This document shows positions 5,708 to 13,250 of a stretch of DNA of 22,315 nt, piece after piece. Where the stretch lies: contig CALCRE010000141.1 in NCBI GenBank assembly GCA_937894465.1, positions 1-22,315 on the forward strand, written 5' to 3'. Position 1 is the first letter of the stretch. Every line of letters starts with the position of its first letter. The position numbers and the translations under genes were made by a program. The notes below the pieces were generated by a model. That model was not told the DNA's origin, made no database searches, and worked only from the letters and a program-made list of their open reading frames with translations. The DNA is from an uncultured Clostridia bacterium. Its GTDB lineage: Bacteria; Bacillota; Clostridia; JAAYHZ01.

Positions 5708-6640
5708 ATGGAAGTAATGGACAACATGAATCAGCATTTTAATGAATTGCGGGGAATTGTCGGGGACTCATATATCAGTACCCGGGTTCCTTTAAAGCAA
5801 TACACTTCTTTTCGTATAGGAGGTCCTGCAGATATTATAGTTTTCCCTCCGAATATCGAATTATTAAAAAAGGTGGTATCGTACCTTTCTCAAAATCAAG
5901 TAACCCGTTTATTGATCGGAAACGGGACGAATTTGCTGGTTTCAGATCAAGGCTTCAGGGGTGTCGTGGTTCATACCGGTAAAAATCTTAAAACTATTCA
6001 GGTACAAGAAGATGAAAAATGCATTTACGCACAATGCGGTGCATTGCTATCAGCGATTGCCGCTGCCGCCTTGAAAAATAACTTAGGCGGATTTGAGTTT
6101 GCCTCCGGCATACCCGGCACGTTAGGTGGTGCATTATTTATGAATGCGGGTGCTTACGGCTCTACCATGAGCGATGTTGCGGTATCTACCACGGCATTAG
6201 ATGCACAATGCAACGAAGTAACCGTTAATGGAGCTGATCATGATTTCGGATACCGTTCAAGTTGCTTTCGCAAAAACAACTTGTTTATTTTAGAGAGCAA
6301 ATTACAATTGTATAGCTGTGATTATGATACAATAAAAGAAAAGATGCGTGACCTCAACATGAAAAGAAAATCGAGTCAGCCTTTGGAGTATCCTTCGGCA
6401 GGAAGCGTTTTTAAAAGACCGGTTGGATACTTTGCCGGCAAATTGATTGAGGACTCGGGATTAAAGGGTTGCAAAAAGGGCGGAGCTTGTGTCAGCGAAA
6501 AGCATGCCGGTTTTATCATCAATTCCGGAGATGCTACGGCTCAGGATGTCGATGAATTGATCAATCATATTATATCGGAAGTATACAACCGTTTTAGTGT
6601 GAAATTAGAACCGGAAATCATACGGATCGGGGAGTTTTGA
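5708..6640 (+). CDS. murB: UDP-N-acetylenolpyruvoylglucosamine reductase MurB
   Basis: A cytosolic flavoenzyme that uses NADPH to reduce the enolpyruvyl group of UDP-GlcNAc to UDP-MurNAc in peptidoglycan precursor synthesis. The 310 residues carry the family signatures: FAD-binding GNGTN (71-75) and the GIPGTLGGALFMNAGAYG block (134-151), the YR pair (182-183), the proton-donor Ser in AGSVFKRP (S233), and the C-terminal catalytic Glu in LEPEIIR (E303). The short form without the extra loop is the type II enzyme usual in Gram-positives. The ATG has GGAGG at 5689-5693, a rather long spacing of 14 bases; an in-frame ATG at codon 4 is another possibility. rapZ starts 4 bases after the stop. Confidence 0.95.
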   Translation: MEVMDNMNQHFNELRGIVGDSYISTRVPLKQYTSFRIGGPADIIVFPPNIELLKKVVSYLSQNQVTRLLIGNGTNLLVSDQGFRGVVVHTGKNLKTIQVQEDEKCIYAQCGALLSAIAAAALKNNLGGFEFASGIPGTLGGALFMNAGAYGSTMSDVAVSTTALDAQCNEVTVNGADHDFGYRSSCFRKNNLFILESKLQLYSCDYDTIKEKMRDLNMKRKSSQPLEYPSAGSVFKRPVGYFAGKLIEDSGLKGCKKGGACVSEKHAGFIINSGDATAQDVDELINHIISEVYNRFSVKLEPEIIRIGEF

Positions 6641-6644
6641 TTTT

Positions 6645-7511
6645 ATGGATGGCAAAGCAAGGTTAATTATCATTACAGGTATGTCCGGAGCAGGGAAATC
6701 CACTGCTGCCAACTATTTTGAAGACAAAGGCTTTTTCTGTATAGACAACTTGCCTCCTTTTCTGTTGCCTAAAATTGCGACTATTAGCAGTAATGGAAAA
6801 GGCAGGTATACGGACACTGCAATTGTTGTGGATATACGGGAACGAGATTTGTTAAAGGATCTGATACCTGTTTTGGATGAAATGCAGCAAGAGGATATTG
6901 AGTTTGAAGTGCTTTTTTTAGATGCCGATGACAAAACCATTATAAAACGTTATAAAGAAACAAGAAGAACACATCCTTTCAGCGGTGAAATGAGTCTGCC
7001 GGAAGCCATTGCCAAAGAGCGGGAAATATTAGCCGATATAAAGTCCAGAGCCGATTATGTGATCGATAATTCACAACTGTTGACGAGAGAGTTTTTGCAG
7101 GAATTGGACAACATGATCCTGAATAAACAATATTCCAGTCTGGTGATTAATATTATGTCCTTCGGCTTTAAATACGGTATTCCCGTGGAGAGTGATTTGG
7201 TGTTTGATGTTCGATTTTTGCCCAATCCCCATTATGTGCCCTCTTTGAAAAATTTGACCGGGAAAAGTCAAGCTGTAAGGAATTATATATTCCGACATGA
7301 GGAAACCGGCATATTTATGGATAAACTCACCGACATGCTTCAATTTCTAATACCACAATATATTAAAGAAGGCAAGCAGCATCTGATCATTGCGATCGGT
7401 TGCACCGGGGGACGACACCGTTCAGTGGCTATATCAAACGAAATCGCAAGCCGTTTAAAAAAAGAAGGTCATTCTGTGGTATGCAGACATAGGGATATTG
7501 CCGGCAAGTAA
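6645..7511 (+). CDS. rapZ: RapZ/YvcJ family nucleotide-binding protein
   Basis: A P-loop protein of 288 residues. The Walker A motif GMSGAGKST lies at 12-20. The C-terminal domain has the conserved FGFKYGIP, DVRFLPNP and GCTGGRHRS stretches that define the RapZ (YvcJ) family. In Enterobacteria RapZ is an RNase E adapter for GlmZ and responds to glucosamine-6-phosphate; in Bacillus YvcJ hydrolyses ATP/GTP and affects competence; the role in Clostridia is not settled. It starts 4 bases after murB, so translation is probably coupled. In most Firmicutes it is followed by yvcK and whiA, but here an RNA methyltransferase follows after a 44-base gap. Confidence 0.93.
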   Translation: MDGKARLIIITGMSGAGKSTAANYFEDKGFFCIDNLPPFLLPKIATISSNGKGRYTDTAIVVDIRERDLLKDLIPVLDEMQQEDIEFEVLFLDADDKTIIKRYKETRRTHPFSGEMSLPEAIAKEREILADIKSRADYVIDNSQLLTREFLQELDNMILNKQYSSLVINIMSFGFKYGIPVESDLVFDVRFLPNPHYVPSLKNLTGKSQAVRNYIFRHEETGIFMDKLTDMLQFLIPQYIKEGKQHLIIAIGCTGGRHRSVAISNEIASRLKKEGHSVVCRHRDIAGK

Positions 7512-7555
7512 CATATAAGTAGAAAGACATGTAAAAAGAAACAGGAAGGTTGATT

Positions 7556-8689
7556 ATGAGCAATATAATTTTAACTGCTTCATGCATATTTGGTGTGGAA
7601 GCTATTTTAGCCGGAGAAATTAAAAAGTTAGGATTCGAAGATGTCGAAGTCAAAGACGGGCGTGTTTCTTACGCTTGTCATTTTTCGGATATACCCAAGG
7701 CAAACATTCATTTAAGGGTAGCCGAGCGGGTTTTAGTGAAAATTACCGAATTTCAAGCCAAGACATTTGATGAATTGTTTGACGGAATTAATGCAATTGA
7801 TTGGTCCTTTTATTTAAGTAAGGATGCCTCATTCCCGGTGGATGTCACAAGCATCGATTCACAGTTGTTCGGAATATCCGCTTGTCAGTCCATTGTAAAA
7901 AAAGCGATTGTGGACAAGCTTAAGTCTGTTTATCATATGGAGGTTTTCCCGGAAACCGGACCTCGTTACAAGGTATCGGTTTCTTTGTTAAAGGATTTGG
8001 TTACCGTTTACATTGATACTTCGGGAACAGGCTTGCACAAAAGGGGGTACAGGACACTGACCGGAATTGCCCCTTTGAAAGAAACATTAGCAGCCTCCAT
8101 GATTATGATCAGCCGATGGAAAAAAGATAGAGTTTTATATGACCCGTTGTGTGGAACCGGTACGATCCCCATCGAAGCTGCTCTGATCGGGAAAAATATC
8201 GCTCCTGGACTAGGAAGGCAGTTCATATCGGAAGGATGGCCTCAAATATCCGACAAGGCTTGGGTTTTAGCTCGCGAAGAAGCAAATGATCTGATTGAAC
8301 GTTCCGTCAAGCTGAACATACAAGGTTCGGATATCGACGAAAAATCGTTGGATATGGCAAGGTATCATTCTCGACAAGCCGGAACGGAGATAGATATACA
8401 TTTTCAGAAAAGAGATGTCCGAGAAATATCATCATCCAAACAATACGGGTTCATCATATGTAATCCGCCATACGGGGAGCGGGTAGGGGAGAAGGAAGAG
8501 GTAGAAAAACTCTATGTAGACATGGGTAAGATCTTCGATCAGTTCCCCACCTGGTCCAAATACATTTTAACGGCTTATAAAGGATTTGAAAAGTTTTATG
8601 GAAAGAAGGCCGACAAGCGAAGGAAATTATATAATGGTATGATTAACTGTACCTATTATCAATATTTCGGATTGAAGCCCCCAAGATAA
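7556..8689 (+). CDS. THUMP-domain class I RNA methyltransferase (RlmL N-terminal / YpsC type)
   Basis: A SAM-dependent RNA methyltransferase of 377 residues. An N-terminal ferredoxin-like and THUMP region (about 1-155) should bind structured RNA. The Rossmann methyltransferase domain has motif I DPLCGTGTIPIEAAL and the catalytic NPPYGER, a signature of N2-guanine methylation. The layout matches the Gram-positive YpsC group and the N-terminal half of E. coli RlmL, which methylates 23S rRNA at G2445; exact target inferred. ATG 7556 is preferred over the TTG at 7550 because AGGAAGG (7543-7549) would then sit 6 bases upstream. Probably co-transcribed with murB-rapZ. Confidence 0.9.
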   Translation: MSNIILTASCIFGVEAILAGEIKKLGFEDVEVKDGRVSYACHFSDIPKANIHLRVAERVLVKITEFQAKTFDELFDGINAIDWSFYLSKDASFPVDVTSIDSQLFGISACQSIVKKAIVDKLKSVYHMEVFPETGPRYKVSVSLLKDLVTVYIDTSGTGLHKRGYRTLTGIAPLKETLAASMIMISRWKKDRVLYDPLCGTGTIPIEAALIGKNIAPGLGRQFISEGWPQISDKAWVLAREEANDLIERSVKLNIQGSDIDEKSLDMARYHSRQAGTEIDIHFQKRDVREISSSKQYGFIICNPPYGERVGEKEEVEKLYVDMGKIFDQFPTWSKYILTAYKGFEKFYGKKADKRRKLYNGMINCTYYQYFGLKPPR

Positions 8690-8690
8690 G

Positions 8691-8708
8691 CATGATCACC
8701 TGATCATG
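8691..8708. repeat. short palindrome between methyltransferase and hydrolase genes
   Basis: CATGATCA-CC-TGATCATG is a perfect 8-bp inverted repeat immediately after the methyltransferase stop codon, with no U-tract. It may be a weak RNA hairpin or a protein-binding site; nothing in the sequence decides between them. Confidence 0.5.
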
Positions 8709-8732
8709 GTTCAATGAAAGAAGGAAAACCAT

Positions 8733-9725
8733 ATGAATATCCCAAATATCATTCCGTCTGATTTTTCCGGTTGTGTTCTGGTAAGGAAGAATAATGAAGT
8801 GCTCTTTGAAGAAGCGTTCGGTTATGCTGACATGCAGAACAAAATACCTAACACTGTGAATACAAGGTTTGCAACGGCTTCCGTAGGAAAAGTCTTTGTT
8901 GCCGTAGGGATACTTAAGCTGATTGAATCCGGTAGGCTTTCTTTCGACAGTACGATCGGTTCGTTGCTAGACTTTGATTTAAAAGGCATTGACCCGGATA
9001 TCACGGTTGAACAGTTGTTGACACACACATCCGGTATTCCGGACTATTTTGACGAGAGTACCATGGAGAATTATGATGAGCTGTGGAGAGATTACCCTAA
9101 CTACAAAATACGCACTTCGTCGGATCTGATACCGCTGTTTATTGATAAGCCGATGATGTATCCGAAAGGTGAATGTTTTTTGTATAACAACACGGGGTTT
9201 GTTGTTCTCGGTTTGATCATAGAGGCGATCACCGGTACCTTGTTTGACGAATACTTGCGCAAAGAGGTGTTTATCCCCGGTGGAATGAATGACACCGGTT
9301 ATTTTGAGCTTGATCGCTTACCGGAGCGTTGTGCAAATTCATATATATATGATGGTAAGAGTGGAGGCTATTATACCAATATATATAGTGTTGATGCCAA
9401 AGGAACCGGTGCCGGCGGTGCTTTTACCACAGTTCGAGATATAATGAGTTTCTGGGAGGAACTTTATAACGGTAAGCTTATATCTCCTGATATGCAGGAG
9501 AATATGGTTTCTGTCCATGCAATCGGAGACAACGAATATTATGGTTACGGGATTTGGCTTGACAAACAACCTGATGGCAGCTTTACTTCACGTTTTGAAG
9601 GTTGCGATCCCGGAGTGAGTTTTGTTTCAACAAGGAATGCTGATGGAACCATCATCATTATGGTCAGCAATATGGGGCAGAATGTATGGAAAATCAGACG
9701 GAAACTGTTGGGATATTTTTCATGA
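8733..9725 (+). CDS. beta-lactamase-fold serine hydrolase (class C / DD-peptidase family)
   Basis: A 330-residue serine hydrolase. The nucleophile motif S-x-x-K is SVGK at 50-53 and the Y-x-N motif is YNN at 151-153. In the third motif position the usual HxG/KTG is replaced by an EGC in FEGCDPGVSF. There is no signal peptide or membrane segment, so the protein is predicted to stay in the cytoplasm, arguing against a role as a classical penicillin-binding protein or beta-lactamase; an esterase or peptidase on a small substrate is possible. AGAAGGA lies upstream of the ATG at suitable spacing. The S10 promoter begins 31 bases after its stop, and I see no terminator between them. Confidence 0.88.
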   Translation: MNIPNIIPSDFSGCVLVRKNNEVLFEEAFGYADMQNKIPNTVNTRFATASVGKVFVAVGILKLIESGRLSFDSTIGSLLDFDLKGIDPDITVEQLLTHTSGIPDYFDESTMENYDELWRDYPNYKIRTSSDLIPLFIDKPMMYPKGECFLYNNTGFVVLGLIIEAITGTLFDEYLRKEVFIPGGMNDTGYFELDRLPERCANSYIYDGKSGGYYTNIYSVDAKGTGAGGAFTTVRDIMSFWEELYNGKLISPDMQENMVSVHAIGDNEYYGYGIWLDKQPDGSFTSRFEGCDPGVSFVSTRNADGTIIIMVSNMGQNVWKIRRKLLGYFS

Positions 9726-9755
9726 ATAATTTTTCAAAATAATTAAAAAAAGTTC

Positions 9756-9784
9756 TTGCAATGTGAACATTGTTGTAGTAGAAT
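9756..9784 (+). promoter_or_regulatory. promoter of the S10 ribosomal protein operon
   Basis: -35 TTGCAA (9756-9761) and -10 TAGAAT (9779-9784) with an ideal 17-base spacer. Transcription would start near 9791, leaving a leader of about 240 bases before rpsJ. The preceding bases (9726-9752) are A/T-rich, as expected for an UP element. Confidence 0.72.
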
Positions 9785-9790
9785 ACTATT

Positions 9791-9961
9791 TGCTGTGATA
9801 AGACATACGATGATTTGAGAGATTGCTACTTATGTAGGTAACTTTCAAGGAGAATGTCCGATTCTTGAAACCGGGCGCCAAGTCACTGTGCAATTATGAT
9901 GCGGTAGTATTTATAAAATTGCCCAGGTATGTAAAAACCACGATAATCCTGGGTTTTTAAA
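9791..9961 (+). promoter_or_regulatory. structured leader of the S10 operon, candidate attenuator
   Basis: The 308-base gap before rpsJ holds no gene but a series of hairpins. P1 is TTGCTAC/GTAGGTAA (9823-9840, one bulge). P2 is TTTCAAG/CTTGAAA (9843-9849 with 9864-9870) extended by AAT/ATT. P3 is ACTGTGCA with TGC-G-GTAGT (9885-9908). An intrinsic terminator (9922-9958) follows. GCAATT (9890-9895) can instead pair with AATTGC (9917-9922), which breaks P3 and touches the terminator base. This layout suits control by transcription attenuation. E. coli controls its S10 operon by L4 acting on the leader; whether L4, encoded here, does so is inference. Confidence 0.5.
9922..9958 (+). terminator. 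intrinsic terminator inside the rpsJ leader
   Basis: CCCAGG (9922-9927) pairs with CCTGGG (9948-9953), followed directly by five T. The 20-base loop contains TAAAAACC (9932-9939), which can alternatively pair with GGTTTTTA (9952-9959) and capture the U-tract, so two exclusive forms are possible. It lies downstream of the S10 promoter and upstream of rpsJ, so it would act on the ribosomal operon. Confidence 0.6.
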
Positions 9962-10033
9962 TTGCCTGATATGATACACCCGGTAGAGTGTAAAGAACGA
10001 AATATGGAACAGAGTGAACAAGGAGGCAAAATA

Positions 10034-10342
10034 ATGGAACAAAAAATCAGAATCAGATTAAAAGCATTCGATCATAATTTGCTTGACCAGTCTGCTGAAA
10101 AGATTGTTGAAACCGCAAAAAGAACGGGAGCGAATATATCAGGACCTGTACCGCTACCCACAAAGAAGGAAATCGTTACGATTTTAAGGGCACCTCATAA
10201 ATACAAAGATGCTCGTGAACAATTTGAAATGAGAACACACAAAAGGTTGATTGATATATTAAGGCCTACACCTAAAACCATAGATGGTTTAATGAGATTG
10301 GATCTGCCGGCAGGTGTGGAAATCGAAATCAAGCTGATATAA
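10034..10342 (+). CDS. rpsJ: 30S ribosomal protein S10
   Basis: The 102-residue S10 protein of the small-subunit head, also the partner of NusB in antitermination. It begins MEQKIRIRLKAFDH and ends MRLDLPAGVEIEIKLI, a complete match to the family pattern and length. The frame is open for 24 more codons upstream, but the ATG at 10034 has AAGGAGG at 10020-10026 and gives the usual length. First gene of the S10-spc cluster. In many Firmicutes tuf and fusA precede it; here a serine hydrolase gene does. Confidence 0.97.
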   Translation: MEQKIRIRLKAFDHNLLDQSAEKIVETAKRTGANISGPVPLPTKKEIVTILRAPHKYKDAREQFEMRTHKRLIDILRPTPKTIDGLMRLDLPAGVEIEIKLI

Positions 10343-10405
10343 GCTTAATTATAAAGGTTAAGTTCATAAATAAAAATGAACCTCTGGCCTAAGGGAGGTA
10401 AACTA

Positions 10406-11038
10406 GTGAGCAAGTATATCCTTGGAAAAAAGGTCGGAATGACCCAAGTGTTTGATGAATCAGGATTATTGATTCCTGTAACGGTTGTGCAAGCAGGGCC
10501 TTGTGCAGTTGTACAAGTTAAAACACCGGAAAATGACGGGTATTCCGCATTGGGAATCGCTTTTGAAGACGTGAAGGAAAAAAGGGTGAACAAGCCCCTT
10601 CTCGGCTTTTACAAAAAAGCCGGTGTGTCCCCCAAAAGATTTTTGAGGGAATGGAGAACCGACAACACTGCAGATTATACATTAGGTAAGGAAATTAAAT
10701 GCGCTGACATGTTCCAAGAAGGTGACAGAATTGATATAACCGGAACCTCAAAAGGCAAAGGTTATCAAGGCGTTATTAAAAGACACGGGCATAGCAGGGG
10801 TAGAGAATCCCATGGTTCCAAATTTCATAGAGCACCGGGTTCTTTGGGCGCTAACAGTAGTCCTAGCAGAGTTTTCAAAAACAAAAAGTTACCGGGACAT
10901 ATGGGAAGCGAACAAGTAACGGTAAAGAATTTAAGAGTTGTCAAAGCAGACAATGAAAATAATGTTTTAATCGTTAAAGGCGCCGTACCCGGACCTAAAG
11001 GCGGTTTGTTGATTATTAAAGAAACAACCAAGTCTTAA
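10406..11038 (+). CDS. rplC: 50S ribosomal protein L3
   Basis: 210 residues from a GTG start with AGGGAGG 7 bases upstream; the longer open frame to 10376 adds a leader (MNLWPKGGK) not seen in L3. Conserved parts are GKKVGMTQVF near the N-terminus, the central GVIKRHGHSRG and RESHGSKFHRAPG loop that reaches toward the peptidyl transferase centre, and GHMGSEQVTVKNL. L3 is an early assembly protein of the 23S rRNA. Confidence 0.97.
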   Translation: MSKYILGKKVGMTQVFDESGLLIPVTVVQAGPCAVVQVKTPENDGYSALGIAFEDVKEKRVNKPLLGFYKKAGVSPKRFLREWRTDNTADYTLGKEIKCADMFQEGDRIDITGTSKGKGYQGVIKRHGHSRGRESHGSKFHRAPGSLGANSSPSRVFKNKKLPGHMGSEQVTVKNLRVVKADNENNVLIVKGAVPGPKGGLLIIKETTKS

Positions 11039-11059
11039 CGAAGGAAAGGAGGAAAGAAT

Positions 11060-11683
11060 ATGCCTAAAGTTGATGTATATGATATGAGTGGTAGCGTTGT
11101 AGGAGAATACAACCTGAGCGATGATATCTTCGGAATAGAAATCAATCAAGACGCTATTCATCAAGTAGTTTTAAATCAGTTGGCTAACAAAAGACAAGGA
11201 ACCCAGTCCACCAAGACCATCAGCGAAGTTCGTGGTGGAGGAGCAAGACCTTGGAGACAAAAAGGAACAGGACGTGCAAGGCAAGGTAGTACTCGTTCAG
11301 CTCAATGGGTAGGCGGCGGAATATCTTTAGGACCAAAGCCCAGAAGCTACAGCTACACTGTGCCTAGAAAGCTGAAAAGATTGGCTTTAAAATCGGCTTT
11401 GTCATCCAAAGTTGCTGACAAGGAATTGATATTATTAGAACAATTGTCTATAGATGAGATTAAGACCAAGTTAATAGTGGAAGTTTTGTCTAATTTAAAT
11501 ATAAATGAGAAGGTGCTTGTGGTCATCGATCAACCGGATGAAAAGATTCAAAAATCAATTCGTAACATACCGGATGCCAAGATTGCTTTTGTTAATACCA
11601 TTAATGTATATGACATTTTGAAATATGAAAAGTTCTTGGTTACAAAAGCAGCCGTCTCTAAAATAGAGGAGGTGTACGCATAG
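11060..11683 (+). CDS. rplD: 50S ribosomal protein L4
   Basis: 207 residues with the long basic loop GGGARPWRQKGTGRARQG that lines the peptide exit tunnel, followed by SPRSYSY-type sequence (here GPKPRSYSYTVPRK). In E. coli L4 is the autogenous regulator of the S10 operon; the structured leader at 9791-9961 would be its natural target if that holds here (inference). A strong AAAGGAGGAAAG site precedes the ATG. The stop codon overlaps the rplW start by one base. Confidence 0.97.
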   Translation: MPKVDVYDMSGSVVGEYNLSDDIFGIEINQDAIHQVVLNQLANKRQGTQSTKTISEVRGGGARPWRQKGTGRARQGSTRSAQWVGGGISLGPKPRSYSYTVPRKLKRLALKSALSSKVADKELILLEQLSIDEIKTKLIVEVLSNLNINEKVLVVIDQPDEKIQKSIRNIPDAKIAFVNTINVYDILKYEKFLVTKAAVSKIEEVYA

Positions 11684-12036
11684 TGAGAATCGCGGAAGAT
11701 ATTATTATCAGCCCATACATTACCGAAAAGAGCAATGATGACATTGCAGAAGGTAAGTACACATTCATTGTTGATAGAAAAGCTACTAAAATCGAAATCA
11801 GACAAGCGATTGAAAAATTGTTTTCTGTTAAGGTGGTTAAGGTTCATACGATGAATTATCAAGGAAAGAAGAAAAGAAGAGGCGTTCAACAAGGACGTAC
11901 CACCCATTGGAAGAAAGCGATTGTGAAGATTGACACCGATGCTAAGCCTGAGATCTATTTGACGGAAGGCGGTAAGGAAGTAGTGAACAATCGTAAATAC
12001 AAAACCGAAATCGAAGATTTCGGATTTAGTAAGTAG
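11683..12036 (+). CDS. rplW: 50S ribosomal protein L23 with C-terminal extension
   Basis: A GTG start shares its G with the rplD stop TAG, and GAGGAGG lies about 8 bases upstream, so the two are translationally coupled. The body (SPYITEKS, KATKIEIRQAIEKLF, KRRGVQQGRTTHWKKAIVK) is normal L23, which sits at the tunnel exit and docks trigger factor and SRP. The product has 117 residues where about 95-100 is usual. The excess is a C-terminal tail after the last conserved strand, beginning near EIYLTEGGKEV and ending EIEDFGFSK. Confidence 0.95.
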   Translation: MRIAEDIIISPYITEKSNDDIAEGKYTFIVDRKATKIEIRQAIEKLFSVKVVKVHTMNYQGKKKRRGVQQGRTTHWKKAIVKIDTDAKPEIYLTEGGKEVVNNRKYKTEIEDFGFSK

Positions 12037-12082
12037 TTTTCGATAACAAAAAGTGTTCACGTTGGAATAAGGAGTGAAACAA

Positions 12083-12913
12083 ATGGCAATTAAAAATTAC
12101 AAACCTACTACTCCTGCAAGAAGAGGGATGATGGTCAACAGCTTTGAGGAAATTACAAAGAAAGCACCTGAAAAAGCCCTTCTTGCTCCGTTAAAGAAAA
12201 GCGGCGGTAGAAATGTTAACGGCCGTATAACGGTTCGCCATCAGGGCGGAGGAGCAAAAAGAAAATATAGAATCATTGATTTTAAAAGAAATAAGGACAA
12301 TGTTCCTGCAACGGTTAAGGCAATAGAGTATGATCCGAATCGTTCGGCTTTTATTGCTTTGTTGTATTATGTAGACGGTGAAAAGAGTTATATCATTGCT
12401 CCGGACGGATTAAAAGTCGGAGACACAGTTCTCTCCGGAAGAGATATTGACATTAGACCGGGAAATTGCTTGCCTCTTTCGAGTATGCCGGTGGGTTCCC
12501 TCATACACAATGTAGAAATGAAACCTGGCAAAGGCGGTCAAATCGTCAGGTCAGCCGGTAATTCTGCTCAATTGATGGCTAAGGAAGGAAAGTTTGCTCA
12601 AATAAGGCTACCTTCCGGTGAAGTGAGAAAGGTACCTATTGAATGCAGAGCCACCATTGGTTCCGTAGGAAACAACGAACATGAAAACATTTCTATCGGT
12701 AAAGCCGGAAGAAAACGTTGGATGGGTGTTAGACCTACAGTTCGTGGTGTGGTTATGAATCCTGTAGACCATCCTCACGGCGGTGGTGAAGGTAAATCTC
12801 CCATCGGAAAGCCGGGTCCTGTTACACCTTGGGGTAAACCGACACTCGGTTACAAGACCAGGAAGAAAAAGAAGAGTTCAAGTAACTATATTGTAAAAGG
12901 CCGTAGAGGTTAA
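12083..12913 (+). CDS. rplB: 50S ribosomal protein L2
   Basis: 276 residues, the normal length for L2, which binds domain IV of 23S rRNA and supports subunit joining and peptidyl transfer. The signature NPVDHPHGGGEG with the key His, and the basic tail GYKTRKKKK, are present. ATG 12083 (MAIKNYKPTTPARRG) is chosen over a GTG three codons earlier, because AAGGAG lies at 12069-12074, inside which that GTG falls. Confidence 0.97.
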   Translation: MAIKNYKPTTPARRGMMVNSFEEITKKAPEKALLAPLKKSGGRNVNGRITVRHQGGGAKRKYRIIDFKRNKDNVPATVKAIEYDPNRSAFIALLYYVDGEKSYIIAPDGLKVGDTVLSGRDIDIRPGNCLPLSSMPVGSLIHNVEMKPGKGGQIVRSAGNSAQLMAKEGKFAQIRLPSGEVRKVPIECRATIGSVGNNEHENISIGKAGRKRWMGVRPTVRGVVMNPVDHPHGGGEGKSPIGKPGPVTPWGKPTLGYKTRKKKKSSSNYIVKGRRG

Positions 12914-12934
12914 CACTTGAAAGGAGGATGAAGA

Positions 12935-13216
12935 ATGAGCAGGTCACTAAAAAAAGGACCGTTTGTAATGCCCCGATTGTTGAATAAGATTGAGGAAATG
13001 AACGCAAACAACGAGAAAAAAGTTATAAAGACTTGGTCAAGGGCATCGACCATTTTTCCGCAAATGGTAGGTCACACCATTGCAGTACACGATGGCAGAA
13101 AACATATTCCCATTTATATAACAGAGGACATGGTAGGCCACAAGTTAGGCGAATTTGCTCCTACCAGAACTTTCAGAGGCCATTCCAAGGACAAAGGTGA
13201 AAGATCCAGCGGCTAA
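12935..13216 (+). CDS. rpsS: 30S ribosomal protein S19
   Basis: 93 residues, the usual length. It begins MSRSLKKGPFV and carries KVIKTWSRASTI, GHTIAVHDGRKHIPIYI and LGEFAPTRTFRGH, all diagnostic of S19, which forms the head of the small subunit with S13. AAGGAGGATGAAGA precedes the ATG. Confidence 0.98.
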   Translation: MSRSLKKGPFVMPRLLNKIEEMNANNEKKVIKTWSRASTIFPQMVGHTIAVHDGRKHIPIYITEDMVGHKLGEFAPTRTFRGHSKDKGERSSG

Positions 13217-13250
13217 TCGCAGGAAACTTACCTAAAAGGAGGTATTGAAT

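Noticed and set aside
9870..9960. rpsJ leader as a T-box or a known metabolite riboswitch
   Set aside because: I found neither the T-box antiterminator sequence nor the conserved core of SAM, TPP, purine, c-di-GMP or c-di-AMP riboswitches; kept only as a candidate attenuator.
9962..10033. Upstream in-frame extension of rpsJ
   Set aside because: It adds 24 residues not found in S10, and the AAGGAGG site fits only the ATG at 10034.
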